A stretch of DNA of 64,000 bases, from assembly GCF_040932435.1 (NCBI RefSeq), contig NZ_JBFQGA010000005.1:1-64000 (forward strand). Reading direction: 5' to 3'. A program made the translations under genes and the position numbers. The notes beneath the pieces were generated by a model that saw only the letters and a list, made by a program, of their open reading frames with translations, was not told where the DNA came from and made no database searches. This document shows positions 1 to 7,791 of the stretch, in pieces (the stretch's first letter is position 1; each line of letters begins with the position of its first letter). This DNA comes from Kluyvera sp040932435 (GTDB lineage: Bacteria > Pseudomonadota > Gammaproteobacteria > Enterobacterales > Enterobacteriaceae).

Positions 1-237
1 GTGTGCGTAGTGGCGAGTCGGGGTGTCATATTCAACGTGGGAAGTGTTGATGGTGATACCACGAGCTTTTTCTTCTGGTGCGTTATCGATCTGGTCGAAA
101 GCACGAGCAGCGCCGCCGTAGGTTTTAGCCAGTACGGTGGTGATTGCAGCAGTCAGAGTAGTTTTACCGTGGTCGACGTGGCCGATAGTACCAACGTTGA
201 CGTGCGGTTTTGTACGTTCAAATTTTTCTTTAGACAC
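1..237 (-). CDS. tufA: Elongation factor Tu (N-terminal part, cut by window edge)
   Basis: EF-Tu carries aminoacyl-tRNA to the ribosomal A site as a GTP complex. Only the first 79 codons are in the window; the gene runs off the left edge. The visible part contains the P-loop region GHVDHGKTTL (about residues 17-26) and the switch I stretch ending in TRHYAH. The start is a GTG at 237-235 giving MSKEKFERTKP, preceded by AAGGA. It is the last gene of the str operon, 69 bases downstream of fusA. The position after fusA makes this tufA rather than the second copy, tufB, which in enterobacteria lies elsewhere next to tRNA genes; the protein alone could not separate the two. Confidence 0.96.
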   Translation of the reverse strand, partial: MSKEKFERTKPHVNVGTIGHVDHGKTTLTAAITTVLAKTYGGAARAFDQIDNAPEEKARGITINTSHVEYDTPTRHYAH

Positions 238-306
238 GGCTATATTCCTTACTATAGTGCTCTCCCCTTTGGAGAGAGCACGGGACTTAGGTTTTAATCC
301 TGTGGC

Positions 307-2421
307 TTATTTACCACGGGCTTCAATAACGGCCTGAGCAACGTTGTTCGGCGCATCGTCATACTTCAGGAACTCCATGGAGTAAGAAGCACGACCTTTG
401 GTCAGTGAACGCAGTTGAGTTGCATAACCAAACATTTCAGACAGCGGAACTTCAGCATGAATCTGAACACCAGTAGCGTTAGATTCCTGACCTTTCAGCT
501 GACCACGACGACGGCTAAGGTCACCGATAACGTCACCAGTGTTCTCTTCCGGAGTCTCTACTTCAACCTTCATGATAGGCTCAAGCAGAACTGGTTTTGC
601 TTTCTTAAAGCCATCTTTGAAGGCGATAGAAGCGGCCAGTTTAAACGCCAGCTCAGAGGAGTCAACGTCATGGTAAGAACCGAAGTGCAGACGCACGCCC
701 AGATCAACAACCGGATAGCCAGCCAGTGGGCCAGATTTCAGCTGTTCCTGGATGCCTTTATCAACGGCAGGGATGTATTCACCAGGAATTACACCACCTT
801 TGATGTCGTTGATGAACTCGTAGCCTTTCGGGTTAACACCCGGCTCCAGTGGGTACATGTCGATAACAACATGACCGTACTGACCGCGACCACCAGACTG
901 CTTAGCGTGTTTACCTTCGATATCGGTAACTTTCGCGCGAATCGCTTCACGGTAAGCAACCTGAGGTTTACCGACGTTCGCTTCAACGTTGAATTCACGC
1001 TTCATGCGGTCAACGATGATGTCGAGGTGCAGCTCACCCATACCGGCGATAATGGTCTGGTTAGATTCTTCATCAGTCCATACGCGGAATGATGGATCTT
1101 CTTTAGCCAGACGGCCCAGAGCCAGACCCATTTTTTCTTGGTCAGCTTTGGTTTTCGGTTCTACTGCGATGGAGATTACCGGCTCAGGGAATTCCATACG
1201 CTCCAGAATGATCACGTGGTCTGGGTCACAAATGGTGTCACCAGTGGTCACGTCTTTCAGACCGATAGCCGCAGCGATGTCGCCTGCGCGAACTTCTTTG
1301 ATCTCTTCACGCTTGTTAGCATGCATCTGTACGATACGACCAAAACGTTCACGAGCCGATTTCACTGGGTTGTATACAGTGTCACCGGAGTTAACAACAC
1401 CTGAGTACACACGGAAGAACGTCAGGTTACCCACAAACGGGTCGGTAGCAATTTTGAATGCCAGAGCAGCAAATGGCTCTTCATCGCTAGCGTGACGCTC
1501 AGCTGGAGTATCTTTACCGTCATCCAGCATACCGTTGATCGCAGGTACGTCGACTGGGGATGGCAGGTAATCAATTACCGCATCCAGCATCGCCTGAACA
1601 CCTTTGTTCTTGAACGCAGAACCACAGGTTACGAGGATGATTTCGTTGTTCAGAACGCGCTGACGCAGAGCAGTCTTGATCTCTACTTCAGTCAGTTCTT
1701 CACCACCCAGGTATTTCTCCATCAGCTCTTCTGAAGCTTCCGCAGCGGACTCAATCAGGTTCTGGTGCCATTCGTCAGCCAGTTCCTGCATGTCTGCTGG
1801 AATATCTTCATAAGTGAAGGTTACGCCTGCATCTTCTTCGTTCCAGTTGATGGCTTTCATTTTCACCAGGTCAACAACACCGGTGAAATGTTCTTCAGCA
1901 CCAATTGCCAGCTGCAGCGGAACCGGAGTCGCGCCCAGACGGGATTTGATCTGACCAACAACTTTCAGGAAGTTAGCACCCATACGGTCCATTTTGTTAA
2001 CGAACGCGATGCGTGGAACTTTATATTTGTTAGCCTGACGCCATACGGTTTCAGACTGTGGCTGAACACCACCAACTGCGCAGTAAACCATTACCGCACC
2101 ATCAAGAACACGCATGGAACGTTCTACTTCGATAGTGAAGTCAACGTGCCCTGGGGTGTCGATGATGTTTACACGGTGTGGTTCATACTGCTTAGCCATA
2201 CCAGACCAGAATGCAGTAGTCGCCGCGGAAGTGATGGTAATACCACGTTCCTGCTCCTGCTCCATCCAGTCCATAGTAGCCGCGCCGTCGTGAACTTCAC
2301 CGATTTTGTGGTTTACACCGGTGTAGAACAGAATACGTTCGGTAGTAGTGGTTTTACCGGCGTCGATGTGCGCACTGATACCGATGTTACGGTAGCGTGC
2401 GATGGGTGTTGTACGAGCCAT
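307..2421 (-). CDS. fusA: Elongation factor G
   Basis: EF-G is the ribosomal translocase GTPase, which also acts in ribosome recycling with RRF. The protein has 704 residues, the usual enterobacterial length. The G domain shows the P-loop AHIDAGKT (17-24), the switch II motif DTPGHVDF (from D88) and NKMD (near 142-145), followed by the beta-barrel domain II and the C-terminal domains III-V. It is the third gene of the str operon, between rpsG and tufA, with about 95 bases between it and rpsG. The sequence is intact, with no sign of a frameshift or of codon use unlike its neighbours. Fusidic-acid and kirromycin-linked phenotypes were not assessed. Confidence 0.98.
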   Translation of the reverse strand: MARTTPIARYRNIGISAHIDAGKTTTTERILFYTGVNHKIGEVHDGAATMDWMEQEQERGITITSAATTAFWSGMAKQYEPHRVNIIDTPGHVDFTIEVERSMRVLDGAVMVYCAVGGVQPQSETVWRQANKYKVPRIAFVNKMDRMGANFLKVVGQIKSRLGATPVPLQLAIGAEEHFTGVVDLVKMKAINWNEEDAGVTFTYEDIPADMQELADEWHQNLIESAAEASEELMEKYLGGEELTEVEIKTALRQRVLNNEIILVTCGSAFKNKGVQAMLDAVIDYLPSPVDVPAINGMLDDGKDTPAERHASDEEPFAALAFKIATDPFVGNLTFFRVYSGVVNSGDTVYNPVKSARERFGRIVQMHANKREEIKEVRAGDIAAAIGLKDVTTGDTICDPDHVIILERMEFPEPVISIAVEPKTKADQEKMGLALGRLAKEDPSFRVWTDEESNQTIIAGMGELHLDIIVDRMKREFNVEANVGKPQVAYREAIRAKVTDIEGKHAKQSGGRGQYGHVVIDMYPLEPGVNPKGYEFINDIKGGVIPGEYIPAVDKGIQEQLKSGPLAGYPVVDLGVRLHFGSYHDVDSSELAFKLAASIAFKDGFKKAKPVLLEPIMKVEVETPEENTGDVIGDLSRRRGQLKGQESNATGVQIHAEVPLSEMFGYATQLRSLTKGRASYSMEFLKYDDAPNNVAQAVIEARGK

Positions 2422-2517
2422 TTGATTCCTCGTTTATCTTTTTAGGCGTTCAGTTAAGTAACCCAAAGCGGGCAGCTTCTCTGAAGCGCCCGCCTGGTGA
2501 CTAATACTCCGAAGGGA

Positions 2518-2988
2518 TTACCAACGGTAGTGTGCGAACGCCTTGTTGGCATCTGCCATACGGTGAACGTCTTCACGTTTCTTAACTGCAGTACCTTTGT
2601 TGTCTGCAGCATCAGAAAGTTCGTTCGCCAGGCGCAGAGCCATGGATTTATCACCGCGTTTACGAGCGGCTTCAACGATCCAACGCATTGCCAGAGCATT
2701 ACGACGAACCGGACGGACTTCAACTGGTACCTGATAAGTAGAACCACCAACGCGGCGAGACTTAACTTCGACAGTCGGGCGTACGTTTTCGAGGGCTACT
2801 TCAAAGGCTTCCAGACCATCTTTACCAGAGCGCTGAGCCAGGGTCTCCAGTGCGCTGTATACGATGGTTTCTGCGGTAGATTTTTTACCATCTACCATCA
2901 GGATATTTACAAATTTAGCCAGCAATTCTGATCCGAACTTAGGATCCGGCAGGATTTTACGCTGACCAATGACGCGACGACGTGGCAT
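2518..2988 (-). CDS. rpsG: 30S ribosomal protein S7
   Basis: S7 nucleates assembly of the 30S head and contacts tRNA at the E site. In E. coli it also represses translation of the str operon by binding the rpsL-rpsG intercistronic mRNA. The 156-residue product begins MPRRRVIGQRKILPD and ends at AHYRW, which is the shorter form found in most enterobacteria and not the extended E. coli K-12 form. It is the second gene of the str operon, 95 bases after rpsL; that gap corresponds to the known autoregulatory leader in E. coli, though I did not fold it. Confidence 0.98.
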   Translation of the reverse strand: MPRRRVIGQRKILPDPKFGSELLAKFVNILMVDGKKSTAETIVYSALETLAQRSGKDGLEAFEVALENVRPTVEVKSRRVGGSTYQVPVEVRPVRRNALAMRWIVEAARKRGDKSMALRLANELSDAADNKGTAVKKREDVHRMADANKAFAHYRW

Positions 2989-3083
2989 GGGAATACTCCG
3001 TTGTTAATTCAGGATTGTCCAAAACTCTAAGAGTTTATTTTGACATTAATATAAAACGTTTGGCCTTACTTAACGGAGAACCA

Positions 3084-3458
3084 TTAAGCCTTAGGACGTT
3101 TCACGCCATACTTGGAGCGTGATTGCTTACGGTCTTTAACGCCGGAGCAGTCAAGCGCACCACGAACGGTGTGGTAACGAACACCCGGAAGGTCTTTTAC
3201 ACGACCGCCACGGATCAGGATCACGGAGTGCTCCTGCAGGTTGTGACCTTCACCACCGATGTAGGAAGTCACTTCAAAACCGTTAGTCAAACGCACACGG
3301 CATACTTTACGCAGTGCGGAGTTTGGTTTTTTAGGAGTGGTAGTATATACACGAGTACATACGCCACGTTTCTGCGGGCATGCTTCCAGTGCAGGCACGT
3401 TGCTCTTTGCAACTTTGCGTGCGCGTGGTTTGCGTACCAGCTGGTTAACTGTTGCCAT
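3084..3458 (-). CDS. rpsL: 30S ribosomal protein S12
   Basis: S12 sits at the decoding centre and helps monitor codon-anticodon pairing. The 124-residue protein is of standard length and is the first gene of the str operon. Lysines 43 (in TTTPKKPNSALRK) and 88 (in GGRVKDLPG), counting the initiator Met, are the residues whose substitution classically gives streptomycin resistance or dependence; both are unchanged here. Asp89, the RimO methylthiolation site, is also present. Transcription most likely starts near 3525 from the promoter at 3532-3560. Confidence 0.98.
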   Translation of the reverse strand: MATVNQLVRKPRARKVAKSNVPALEACPQKRGVCTRVYTTTPKKPNSALRKVCRVRLTNGFEVTSYIGGEGHNLQEHSVILIRGGRVKDLPGVRYHTVRGALDCSGVKDRKQSRSKYGVKRPKA

Positions 3459-3531
3459 TAAATAGCTCCTGGTTGTAGCTTTCGCTTCGTAAACACGTAA
3501 TAAATCGCCTCATGCAATATGAGGACGCGAA

Positions 3532-3560
3532 ATTTTAGGGCTATGCCGATAGGGTGTCAA
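3532..3560 (-). promoter_or_regulatory. str operon sigma-70 promoter
   Basis: Read on the minus strand, a perfect -35 hexamer TTGACA (3560-3555) is followed by a 17-base spacer and the -10 hexamer TAAAAT (3537-3532), which is 5 of 6 to consensus. It lies 74 bases upstream of the rpsL start and outside tusB, as expected for the main promoter of rpsL-rpsG-fusA-tufA. The GC-rich discriminator just downstream suits a stringently controlled ribosomal promoter; that last point is inference. Confidence 0.85.
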
Positions 3561-3581
3561 GAAATATACAACGGTACGATG

Positions 3582-3869
3582 TTACCAAGCGACCTGCGCC
3601 GAGTGTTTTACCGTGAGCCTGACGAAGTCAGTATAGCTGACCATGATAGCATCGCTCGAAATTTGAGCACAAAGACCGCGCGCCTGCGTATCCTCTTTCA
3701 ACACATAGACAGATATGGGGGCACGGCGAAGAATTTCAACAAAGTGACTGTTTTCTACCGCGGCCAGCACGCCATCCGCTATTAGCAGTAAGTCATCGCC
3801 CTCGTCCATCAGACGGAGCATGCCAGGGATATCGGCATGCCACGGAGAGGTACTTAGCATATGCAGCAT
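3582..3869 (-). CDS. tusB: Sulfurtransferase complex subunit TusB
   Basis: TusB is a subunit of the TusBCD heterohexamer, which relays sulfur from TusA to TusE for 2-thiolation of the wobble uridine of tRNA (mnm5s2U) by MnmA. The 95-residue product is of family length and belongs to the DsrH family. Its stop lies 22 bases before the -35 of the str promoter and its start is 7 bases after the tusC stop, so it is the last gene of the yheO-tusD-tusC-tusB run. The gene order and lengths match E. coli, which supports the assignment despite the small size of the protein. Confidence 0.95.
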   Translation of the reverse strand: MLHMLSTSPWHADIPGMLRLMDEGDDLLLIADGVLAAVENSHFVEILRRAPISVYVLKEDTQARGLCAQISSDAIMVSYTDFVRLTVKHSAQVAW

Positions 3870-3876
3870 AGAAGCC

Positions 3877-4236
3877 TCAGAAACGTAAAATCACGTCGAA
3901 TTCATTAAGCTGCTGGCGCAGCGCATCCGGTTCAAGCGGTTCAACGTCAGTCACAAAACTCACATCCGCCGCCAGCCCGCGCTCGCGCATGGAAGCGGCA
4001 CAAATCCAACAGTTCTCGATATCGTAAAGGGCCAGCAGTTTGAAGGTTGCGATGTAATCGCGAGCCAGAATCACACCCGGCTTCTGCTGACTCAGCGGCT
4101 GAAACACCCCGTCGCCAATGAAAAAGACGCCGAGATCGTCGCTCAGCGCCGACGTCGCCAACAACGCGTCCAACCCTTCCCGACCCGCAGTGCTGCCATG
4201 TGGCGCAGTGGAAAAAACAAAGGCAACGCGTTTCAT
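3877..4236 (-). CDS. tusC: Sulfurtransferase complex subunit TusC
   Basis: TusC is the DsrF-family subunit of the TusBCD sulfur relay for tRNA 2-thiouridine synthesis. The protein has 119 residues, starts MKRVAFVFSTAPHG and ends in the typical short tail DVILRF. The gene overlaps the tusD stop by one base and precedes tusB by 7 bases, indicating translational coupling in one operon. In E. coli the catalytic cysteine of the complex is in TusD, so TusC is mainly structural. Confidence 0.95.
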   Translation of the reverse strand: MKRVAFVFSTAPHGSTAGREGLDALLATSALSDDLGVFFIGDGVFQPLSQQKPGVILARDYIATFKLLALYDIENCWICAASMRERGLAADVSFVTDVEPLEPDALRQQLNEFDVILRF

Positions 4237-4622
4237 TAGAATTGTACCGTTCGATCACAGGTCAATGCGGCCTCAGCCAGCGCGCCTAGCCCACTCAGGG
4301 AAAAGCCCGGCTGTAGGTTGAATCCGGATAGCCCTAACCGAGCAGCTTCCTTCTCATCGGTTATACCACGACGCAGCGCCGCGGCGACGCAGATATGTAA
4401 CGCCACACCGTGCTGGTCATGCAGTGACGTCCACGCACGAACAAGGTCGAATTCATCGCTAGCAGGAGAAGTCAGTTGGTTGGCGTTATACACGCCTTCG
4501 CGGTAGAAAAAAACGCAGGCTAACTCATGGCCTTCCGCCAGCACCGCCTGAGCAAACAGCAGCGCGCTGCTTGCCTGCTGTGTGCCATACGCAGGCCCCG
4601 TTACCATCAGGGCAAAACGCAT
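4236..4622 (-). CDS. tusD: Sulfurtransferase complex subunit TusD
   Basis: TusD (DsrE family) is the sulfur-carrying subunit of TusBCD in the tRNA thiolation relay TusA to TusD to TusE. The 128-residue protein keeps the catalytic Cys78, found in the stretch LHICVAAALRRGI. The gene overlaps the yheO stop by one base at its start and the tusC start by one base at its end, so yheO-tusD-tusC-tusB form a tightly packed unit on the minus strand. Confidence 0.96.
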   Translation of the reverse strand: MRFALMVTGPAYGTQQASSALLFAQAVLAEGHELACVFFYREGVYNANQLTSPASDEFDLVRAWTSLHDQHGVALHICVAAALRRGITDEKEAARLGLSGFNLQPGFSLSGLGALAEAALTCDRTVQF

Positions 4623-5344
4623 TACTTATCCTGCCCCACAAAATCGCCGCTTTTGAACTGGCGAATGTAGAGGTAGACCGTATGTTTGGAAATGTTCAAA
4701 CGATCGGCAACCTGGTTGATAGCGTCTTTGATATCAAAGATCCCTTTCTCGTAGAGGTTAAGCACGATCTGGCGATTTTTAGCGTTGTTGGAAACATTAC
4801 GATCGGCATTCACCTCTTCGATGGTGAATTCAAGCGTCTGGGTAACCAAGTCCTCAACCGAGGAGGCAAAGTTAACCGAAGAGCCCACTTCCGGCGTTTC
4901 CGGCGGAATAAAGGTATTCATAATCTGTGAGAACGGCACATCGAGGTTCATGTTGATGCACAGCAAACCGATGACCCGGTGGTCACGGTTACGAATGGCG
5001 ATAGTCTCGGACTTCATCAATACGCCACTTTTAGCGCGAGTAAAATAGCATTTGGAAACGCTGCTATCCGCTCCGGTCATATCATGCAACATACGCAGCG
5101 CGAGATCGGTAATCGGGGAACCGATTTTTCGCCCGGTATGTTCACCGTTGGCAATGCGTATTGCCGAGCACTTCAGATCCTGCAGTGAGTGCAACACAAT
5201 TTCACAGTGGGAACCAATGAGCATCGCCAACCCGTCCACAACCGCTTCGTAGGATTTAAGGATATCGAAGTCTGTTTGATCGAAAGGACGTTGATCCAGT
5301 AAATCTAGTTCACTGGTTTCGTTGGTTAAAAGCGACCTGGACAT
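4622..5344 (-). CDS. yheO: YheO family DNA-binding transcriptional regulator
   Basis: This is a two-domain regulator: an N-terminal YheO-type PAS-like domain (about residues 25-135) that probably senses a small ligand, and a C-terminal helix-turn-helix (about 195-235, containing ADRLNISKHTVYLYIRQF). I chose the ATG at 5344 because it gives 240 residues as in E. coli and has AGGAG about 10 bases upstream; a GTG four codons earlier overlaps that AGGAG. It heads the run into tusDCB, and a link to tRNA thiolation is suggested only by that position. Its ligand and targets are not shown by the sequence. Confidence 0.9.
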   Translation of the reverse strand: MSRSLLTNETSELDLLDQRPFDQTDFDILKSYEAVVDGLAMLIGSHCEIVLHSLQDLKCSAIRIANGEHTGRKIGSPITDLALRMLHDMTGADSSVSKCYFTRAKSGVLMKSETIAIRNRDHRVIGLLCINMNLDVPFSQIMNTFIPPETPEVGSSVNFASSVEDLVTQTLEFTIEEVNADRNVSNNAKNRQIVLNLYEKGIFDIKDAINQVADRLNISKHTVYLYIRQFKSGDFVGQDK

Positions 5345-5471
5345 GAAAAAAAGCACTCCTTTTCAGGAGCCTGTCGTTATGTTGTCAGGGCAGGCTCATC
5401 ACTATTAGGGGCATCTAAAGTAATACAGCGCATACGGCGCTTTCCAGCATTAATTATATCCTGCAGATAAT

Positions 5472-5503
5472 AAAAAGCCGCCGCCCTATAGGCGGCGGCT
5501 TTT
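5472..5503 (-). terminator. Rho-independent terminator after fkpA
   Basis: A 13-bp perfect stem (5473-5485 with 5491-5503) with a 5-base loop is rich in GCC/GGC and ends in a run of T on the minus strand, just past the fkpA stop. A run of T also follows on the plus strand, so it may work in both directions. Confidence 0.9.
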
Positions 5504-5509
5504 ATGCTC

Positions 5510-6331
5510 TTACTTTTTAGCGGCATCTGCGGCTTTCGCAGCCGGTGCTGCTTCTGGCTGCGCATCCGCTTTCGGCGCCTGTTTGATGTCTAACAATTCA
5601 ACATCAAATACCAGCGTGGAGTTTGCCGGAATACCTGGAACGCCGGTTTTGCCGTAAGCCAGATCCGGTGGGATGACCAGTTGAATTTTACCGCCTTTCT
5701 TGATGTTTTTCAGACCTTCGGTCCAGCCTGGGATCACGCCATCCAGACGGAAGGAGAGAGGCTCACCGCGGGTGTAAGAGTTATCGAACTCTTTACCGTC
5801 GGTCAGAGTACCTTTGTAGTTAACCACTACGGTGTCGCTGTCTTTCGGCGCATCACCGGTACCTTCTTTCTCAACTTTGTACATCAGGCCGGATTTAGAC
5901 GTTTTGACGCCCTTCTCTTTGGCGAATTTCTCGCGGAAGGCCTTACCTTTCGCTTCGCTGTCAGCAGCGTCTTTTTCCATTTTCGCCTGAGCAGAAGTCT
6001 TCACGCGAGTTTCAAACGCCTGCAGAGTTTGTTCAATTTCCTGATCGGACAGTTTGCTCTTATCCGCAAACGCGTCCTGAACACCGGCGATCAGCTGGGC
6101 TTTATCCAGTTTGATGCCCAGTTTTTCCTGTTCTTTCAGAGAGTTTTCCATGTAACGACCCAGCGATGCGCCCAGCGCATAGGCAGATTTCTGGTCGTCA
6201 TTTTTGAATGCCGCTTTGCTGTCCGCAGCGGGTGCCGCTTTTGCCGCAGTATCAGCAGCAAAAGTCAGTGGCGCATTCAGTGCAACGGCCATTGTGGTTG
6301 CCAGAAGCGTTACTTTAAACAGTGATTTCAT
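5510..6331 (-). CDS. fkpA: Periplasmic FKBP-type peptidyl-prolyl isomerase FkpA
   Basis: FkpA is a periplasmic PPIase and chaperone of the sigma-E regulon that helps fold envelope proteins. The 273-residue precursor has a signal peptide (MKSLFKVTLLATTMAVAL, cleavage after TFA near residue 25), an N-terminal dimerisation domain (about 30-150) and an FKBP domain (about 160-255) with the VVNYKGTL and GVIPGWTEGL motifs. An Ala/Pro/Lys-rich tail ends in AADAAKK. The ATG at 6331 follows a GGAGAG ribosome site and begins the signal peptide; an in-frame GTG further upstream would add 11 residues without purpose. It is divergent from slyX. Confidence 0.97.
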   Translation of the reverse strand: MKSLFKVTLLATTMAVALNAPLTFAADTAAKAAPAADSKAAFKNDDQKSAYALGASLGRYMENSLKEQEKLGIKLDKAQLIAGVQDAFADKSKLSDQEIEQTLQAFETRVKTSAQAKMEKDAADSEAKGKAFREKFAKEKGVKTSKSGLMYKVEKEGTGDAPKDSDTVVVNYKGTLTDGKEFDNSYTRGEPLSFRLDGVIPGWTEGLKNIKKGGKIQLVIPPDLAYGKTGVPGIPANSTLVFDVELLDIKQAPKADAQPEAAPAAKAADAAKK

Positions 6332-6562
6332 CCATCTCTCCAGGGCCGGGGCCTCTCGCCCCAATGTTAACTAAATGAGAAGCGTACTATAAAACGTTGT
6401 AGAGGAAATCTACATACGAACGCCTCTTATATCGACTCTTTTCAGACTCTTTTTGTTTAAATTAGTTTCCGCTCACGTGACACAGTGCTGCGCAAGCGAA
6501 AAAAGTTGCGTAGAATCCGCGCGTCAGAAACGATTTTGGCGATAACAGTAGAGAGAGACATC

Positions 6563-6781
6563 ATGAAGGAAACAACTATCGAAGTACGTTTGGCTGAGCT
6601 TGAAAGCCGACTGGCCTTCCAGGAGGTAACCATTGATGACCTCAACCAAACGGTCACCGCCCACGAACTGGAAATGGCAAAACTGCGCGAACACCTGCGA
6701 CTACTGACCGACAAGTTGAAGGCTAGCCAGCCGTCCAACATTGCATCCCAGTCGGAAGAGACGCCACCGCCACACTATTGA
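6563..6781 (+). CDS. slyX: SlyX family coiled-coil protein
   Basis: SlyX is a small protein of unknown function, first found next to slyD. The product has 72 residues, exactly the E. coli length. It is almost wholly predicted coiled coil (about residues 5-52, heptad leucines in LAELESRLAFQE and LREHLRLLTDKL) with the conserved tail EETPPPHY. I set the start at 6563 (MKETTIEVRLAEL) because an upstream extension reaching 6485 lies in promoter-like sequence and is not conserved. It is transcribed divergently from fkpA and converges on slyD. Confidence 0.92.
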   Translation: MKETTIEVRLAELESRLAFQEVTIDDLNQTVTAHELEMAKLREHLRLLTDKLKASQPSNIASQSEETPPPHY

Positions 6782-6785
6782 GGCG

Positions 6786-6817
6786 AAAAAAAAAGCGGGA
6801 ATATCCCGCTTTTTTTG
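6786..6817. terminator. Bidirectional terminator between slyX and slyD
   Basis: AAAAAAAGCGGGA / TCCCGCTTTTTTT forms a long perfect stem with a 3-base loop (ATA) and A/T runs on both flanks, so it can stop the slyX transcript and the opposing slyD transcript. Confidence 0.9.
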
Positions 6818-6858
6818 TGCTGAGTAGCAACGTAAACGTCCTACCCAAGCTGCTATAA

Positions 6859-6884
6859 GCCTGATTAGCGTAGCGCCATCAGGC
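6859..6884. repeat. REP-type palindrome downstream of slyD
   Basis: The palindromic unit GCCTGATTAGCG...CGCCATCAGGC matches the enterobacterial REP/PU consensus of extragenic repeats (compare 13138, 22688, 58882 and 62700). It sits in the 3' gap of slyD, the usual position of such elements. Confidence 0.75.
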
Positions 6885-6894
6885 AATCAGCCGA

Positions 6895-7485
6895 TTAGTG
6901 GCAACCGCAACCGCCGTTACCGCAACCGCCTTTACCATGTTCATGACCGTGGTCGTGGTCATGGCCGTGGCCGCCACAGCAACCATCATGGCCGTGATCG
7001 TGGTCATGGTCGTGGCCGTTAGCACCGTGAACGTGGCCGTGAGCCAATTCTTCTTCGGTTGCTTCGCGGATAGCGACAACTTCAACGTTGAACTTCAGGT
7101 TCTGGCCAGCCAGCATGTGGTTACCATCAACCACAACGTGCTCGTCTTCAACTTCGGTGATTTCAACTGGAACTGGACCCTGATCGGTTTCAGCCAGGAA
7201 ACGCATGCCAACCTGCAGTTCGTCAACGCCCATGAACACGTCTTTAGGAACGCGCTGCACTAGGTTTTCGTCATACTGACCGTAAGCGTCGTTAGCTTGA
7301 ACAGCGACGTCAAATTTATCGCCAACTTCGTGACCGTCCAGCGCATTTTCCAGGCCGGAGATCAGGGAACCGTGACCATGCAGGTAGTCCAACGGAGCAC
7401 TTACCGGAGACTCATCAACCAATACACCGTCTTCTGTACGTACCTGATAGGCCAGGCTAACCACCAGGTCTTTTGCTACTTTCAT
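6895..7485 (-). CDS. slyD: FKBP-type peptidyl-prolyl isomerase and metallochaperone SlyD
   Basis: SlyD is a cytosolic PPIase and chaperone that also stores nickel for [NiFe]-hydrogenase assembly with HypA/HypB. In phage phiX174 infection it is needed for lysis. The 196-residue protein has an FKBP domain (about 1-70 and 130-150) interrupted by the chaperone insert-in-flap domain (about 76-120). The C-terminal tail from about residue 150 is extremely rich in His, Cys, Asp and Gly (HDHDHDHGHDGCCGGHGHD, GGCGNGGCGCH), a metal-binding tail. It converges on slyX across a bidirectional terminator. Confidence 0.97.
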   Translation of the reverse strand: MKVAKDLVVSLAYQVRTEDGVLVDESPVSAPLDYLHGHGSLISGLENALDGHEVGDKFDVAVQANDAYGQYDENLVQRVPKDVFMGVDELQVGMRFLAETDQGPVPVEITEVEDEHVVVDGNHMLAGQNLKFNVEVVAIREATEEELAHGHVHGANGHDHDHDHGHDGCCGGHGHDHDHGHEHGKGGCGNGGCGCH

Positions 7486-7580
7486 GATATCTCCTGAGCA
7501 TGGGAATATTTAGTGGCGCAGATTGTAGCGGAATTCTGCACCCGTGTACCCATAAGCTTAAAAAAAGACAGCACGGATCG

Positions 7581-7781
7581 CTACTCCGGATGAAAAATAC
7601 CGATAACTTGTTCTTCTTTGCGCACGTGTTCCTTGGCCTGTTTATCCGCCTCGCGCATCTGGTGTCCGCACTTAACGCATTCAACCACATCAATATTATT
7701 TTCGCGCCACATTGCCATCGAATCCTGTGCCTGACACGACGGGCATTTTGCGCCCGCAATAAAACGTTTACGTATCGCCAT
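7581..7781 (-). CDS. yheV: YheV family zinc-ribbon protein
   Basis: This is a conserved 66-residue protein of unknown function. Two CxxC pairs (C13/C16 in KCPSC and C35/C38 in ECVKC) form a zinc-ribbon-like site, followed by a charged helix and the tail QVIGIFHPE. The ATG at 7781 gives the E. coli length and has an AGGTG ribosome site a few bases upstream; a GTG codon directly before it is the alternative. It lies 10 bases after kefB on the same strand, so it is probably the last gene of kefG-kefB-yheV. Confidence 0.9.
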   Translation of the reverse strand: MAIRKRFIAGAKCPSCQAQDSMAMWRENNIDVVECVKCGHQMREADKQAKEHVRKEEQVIGIFHPE

Positions 7782-7791
7782 CACTCACCTT

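Noticed and set aside
6898..7263. A 121-codon plus-strand frame opposite slyD rich in Val, Ala and Thr
   Set aside because: It is the antisense of the SlyD His-rich tail and IF domain; its composition only mirrors the CAC/GAC repeats of the real gene.
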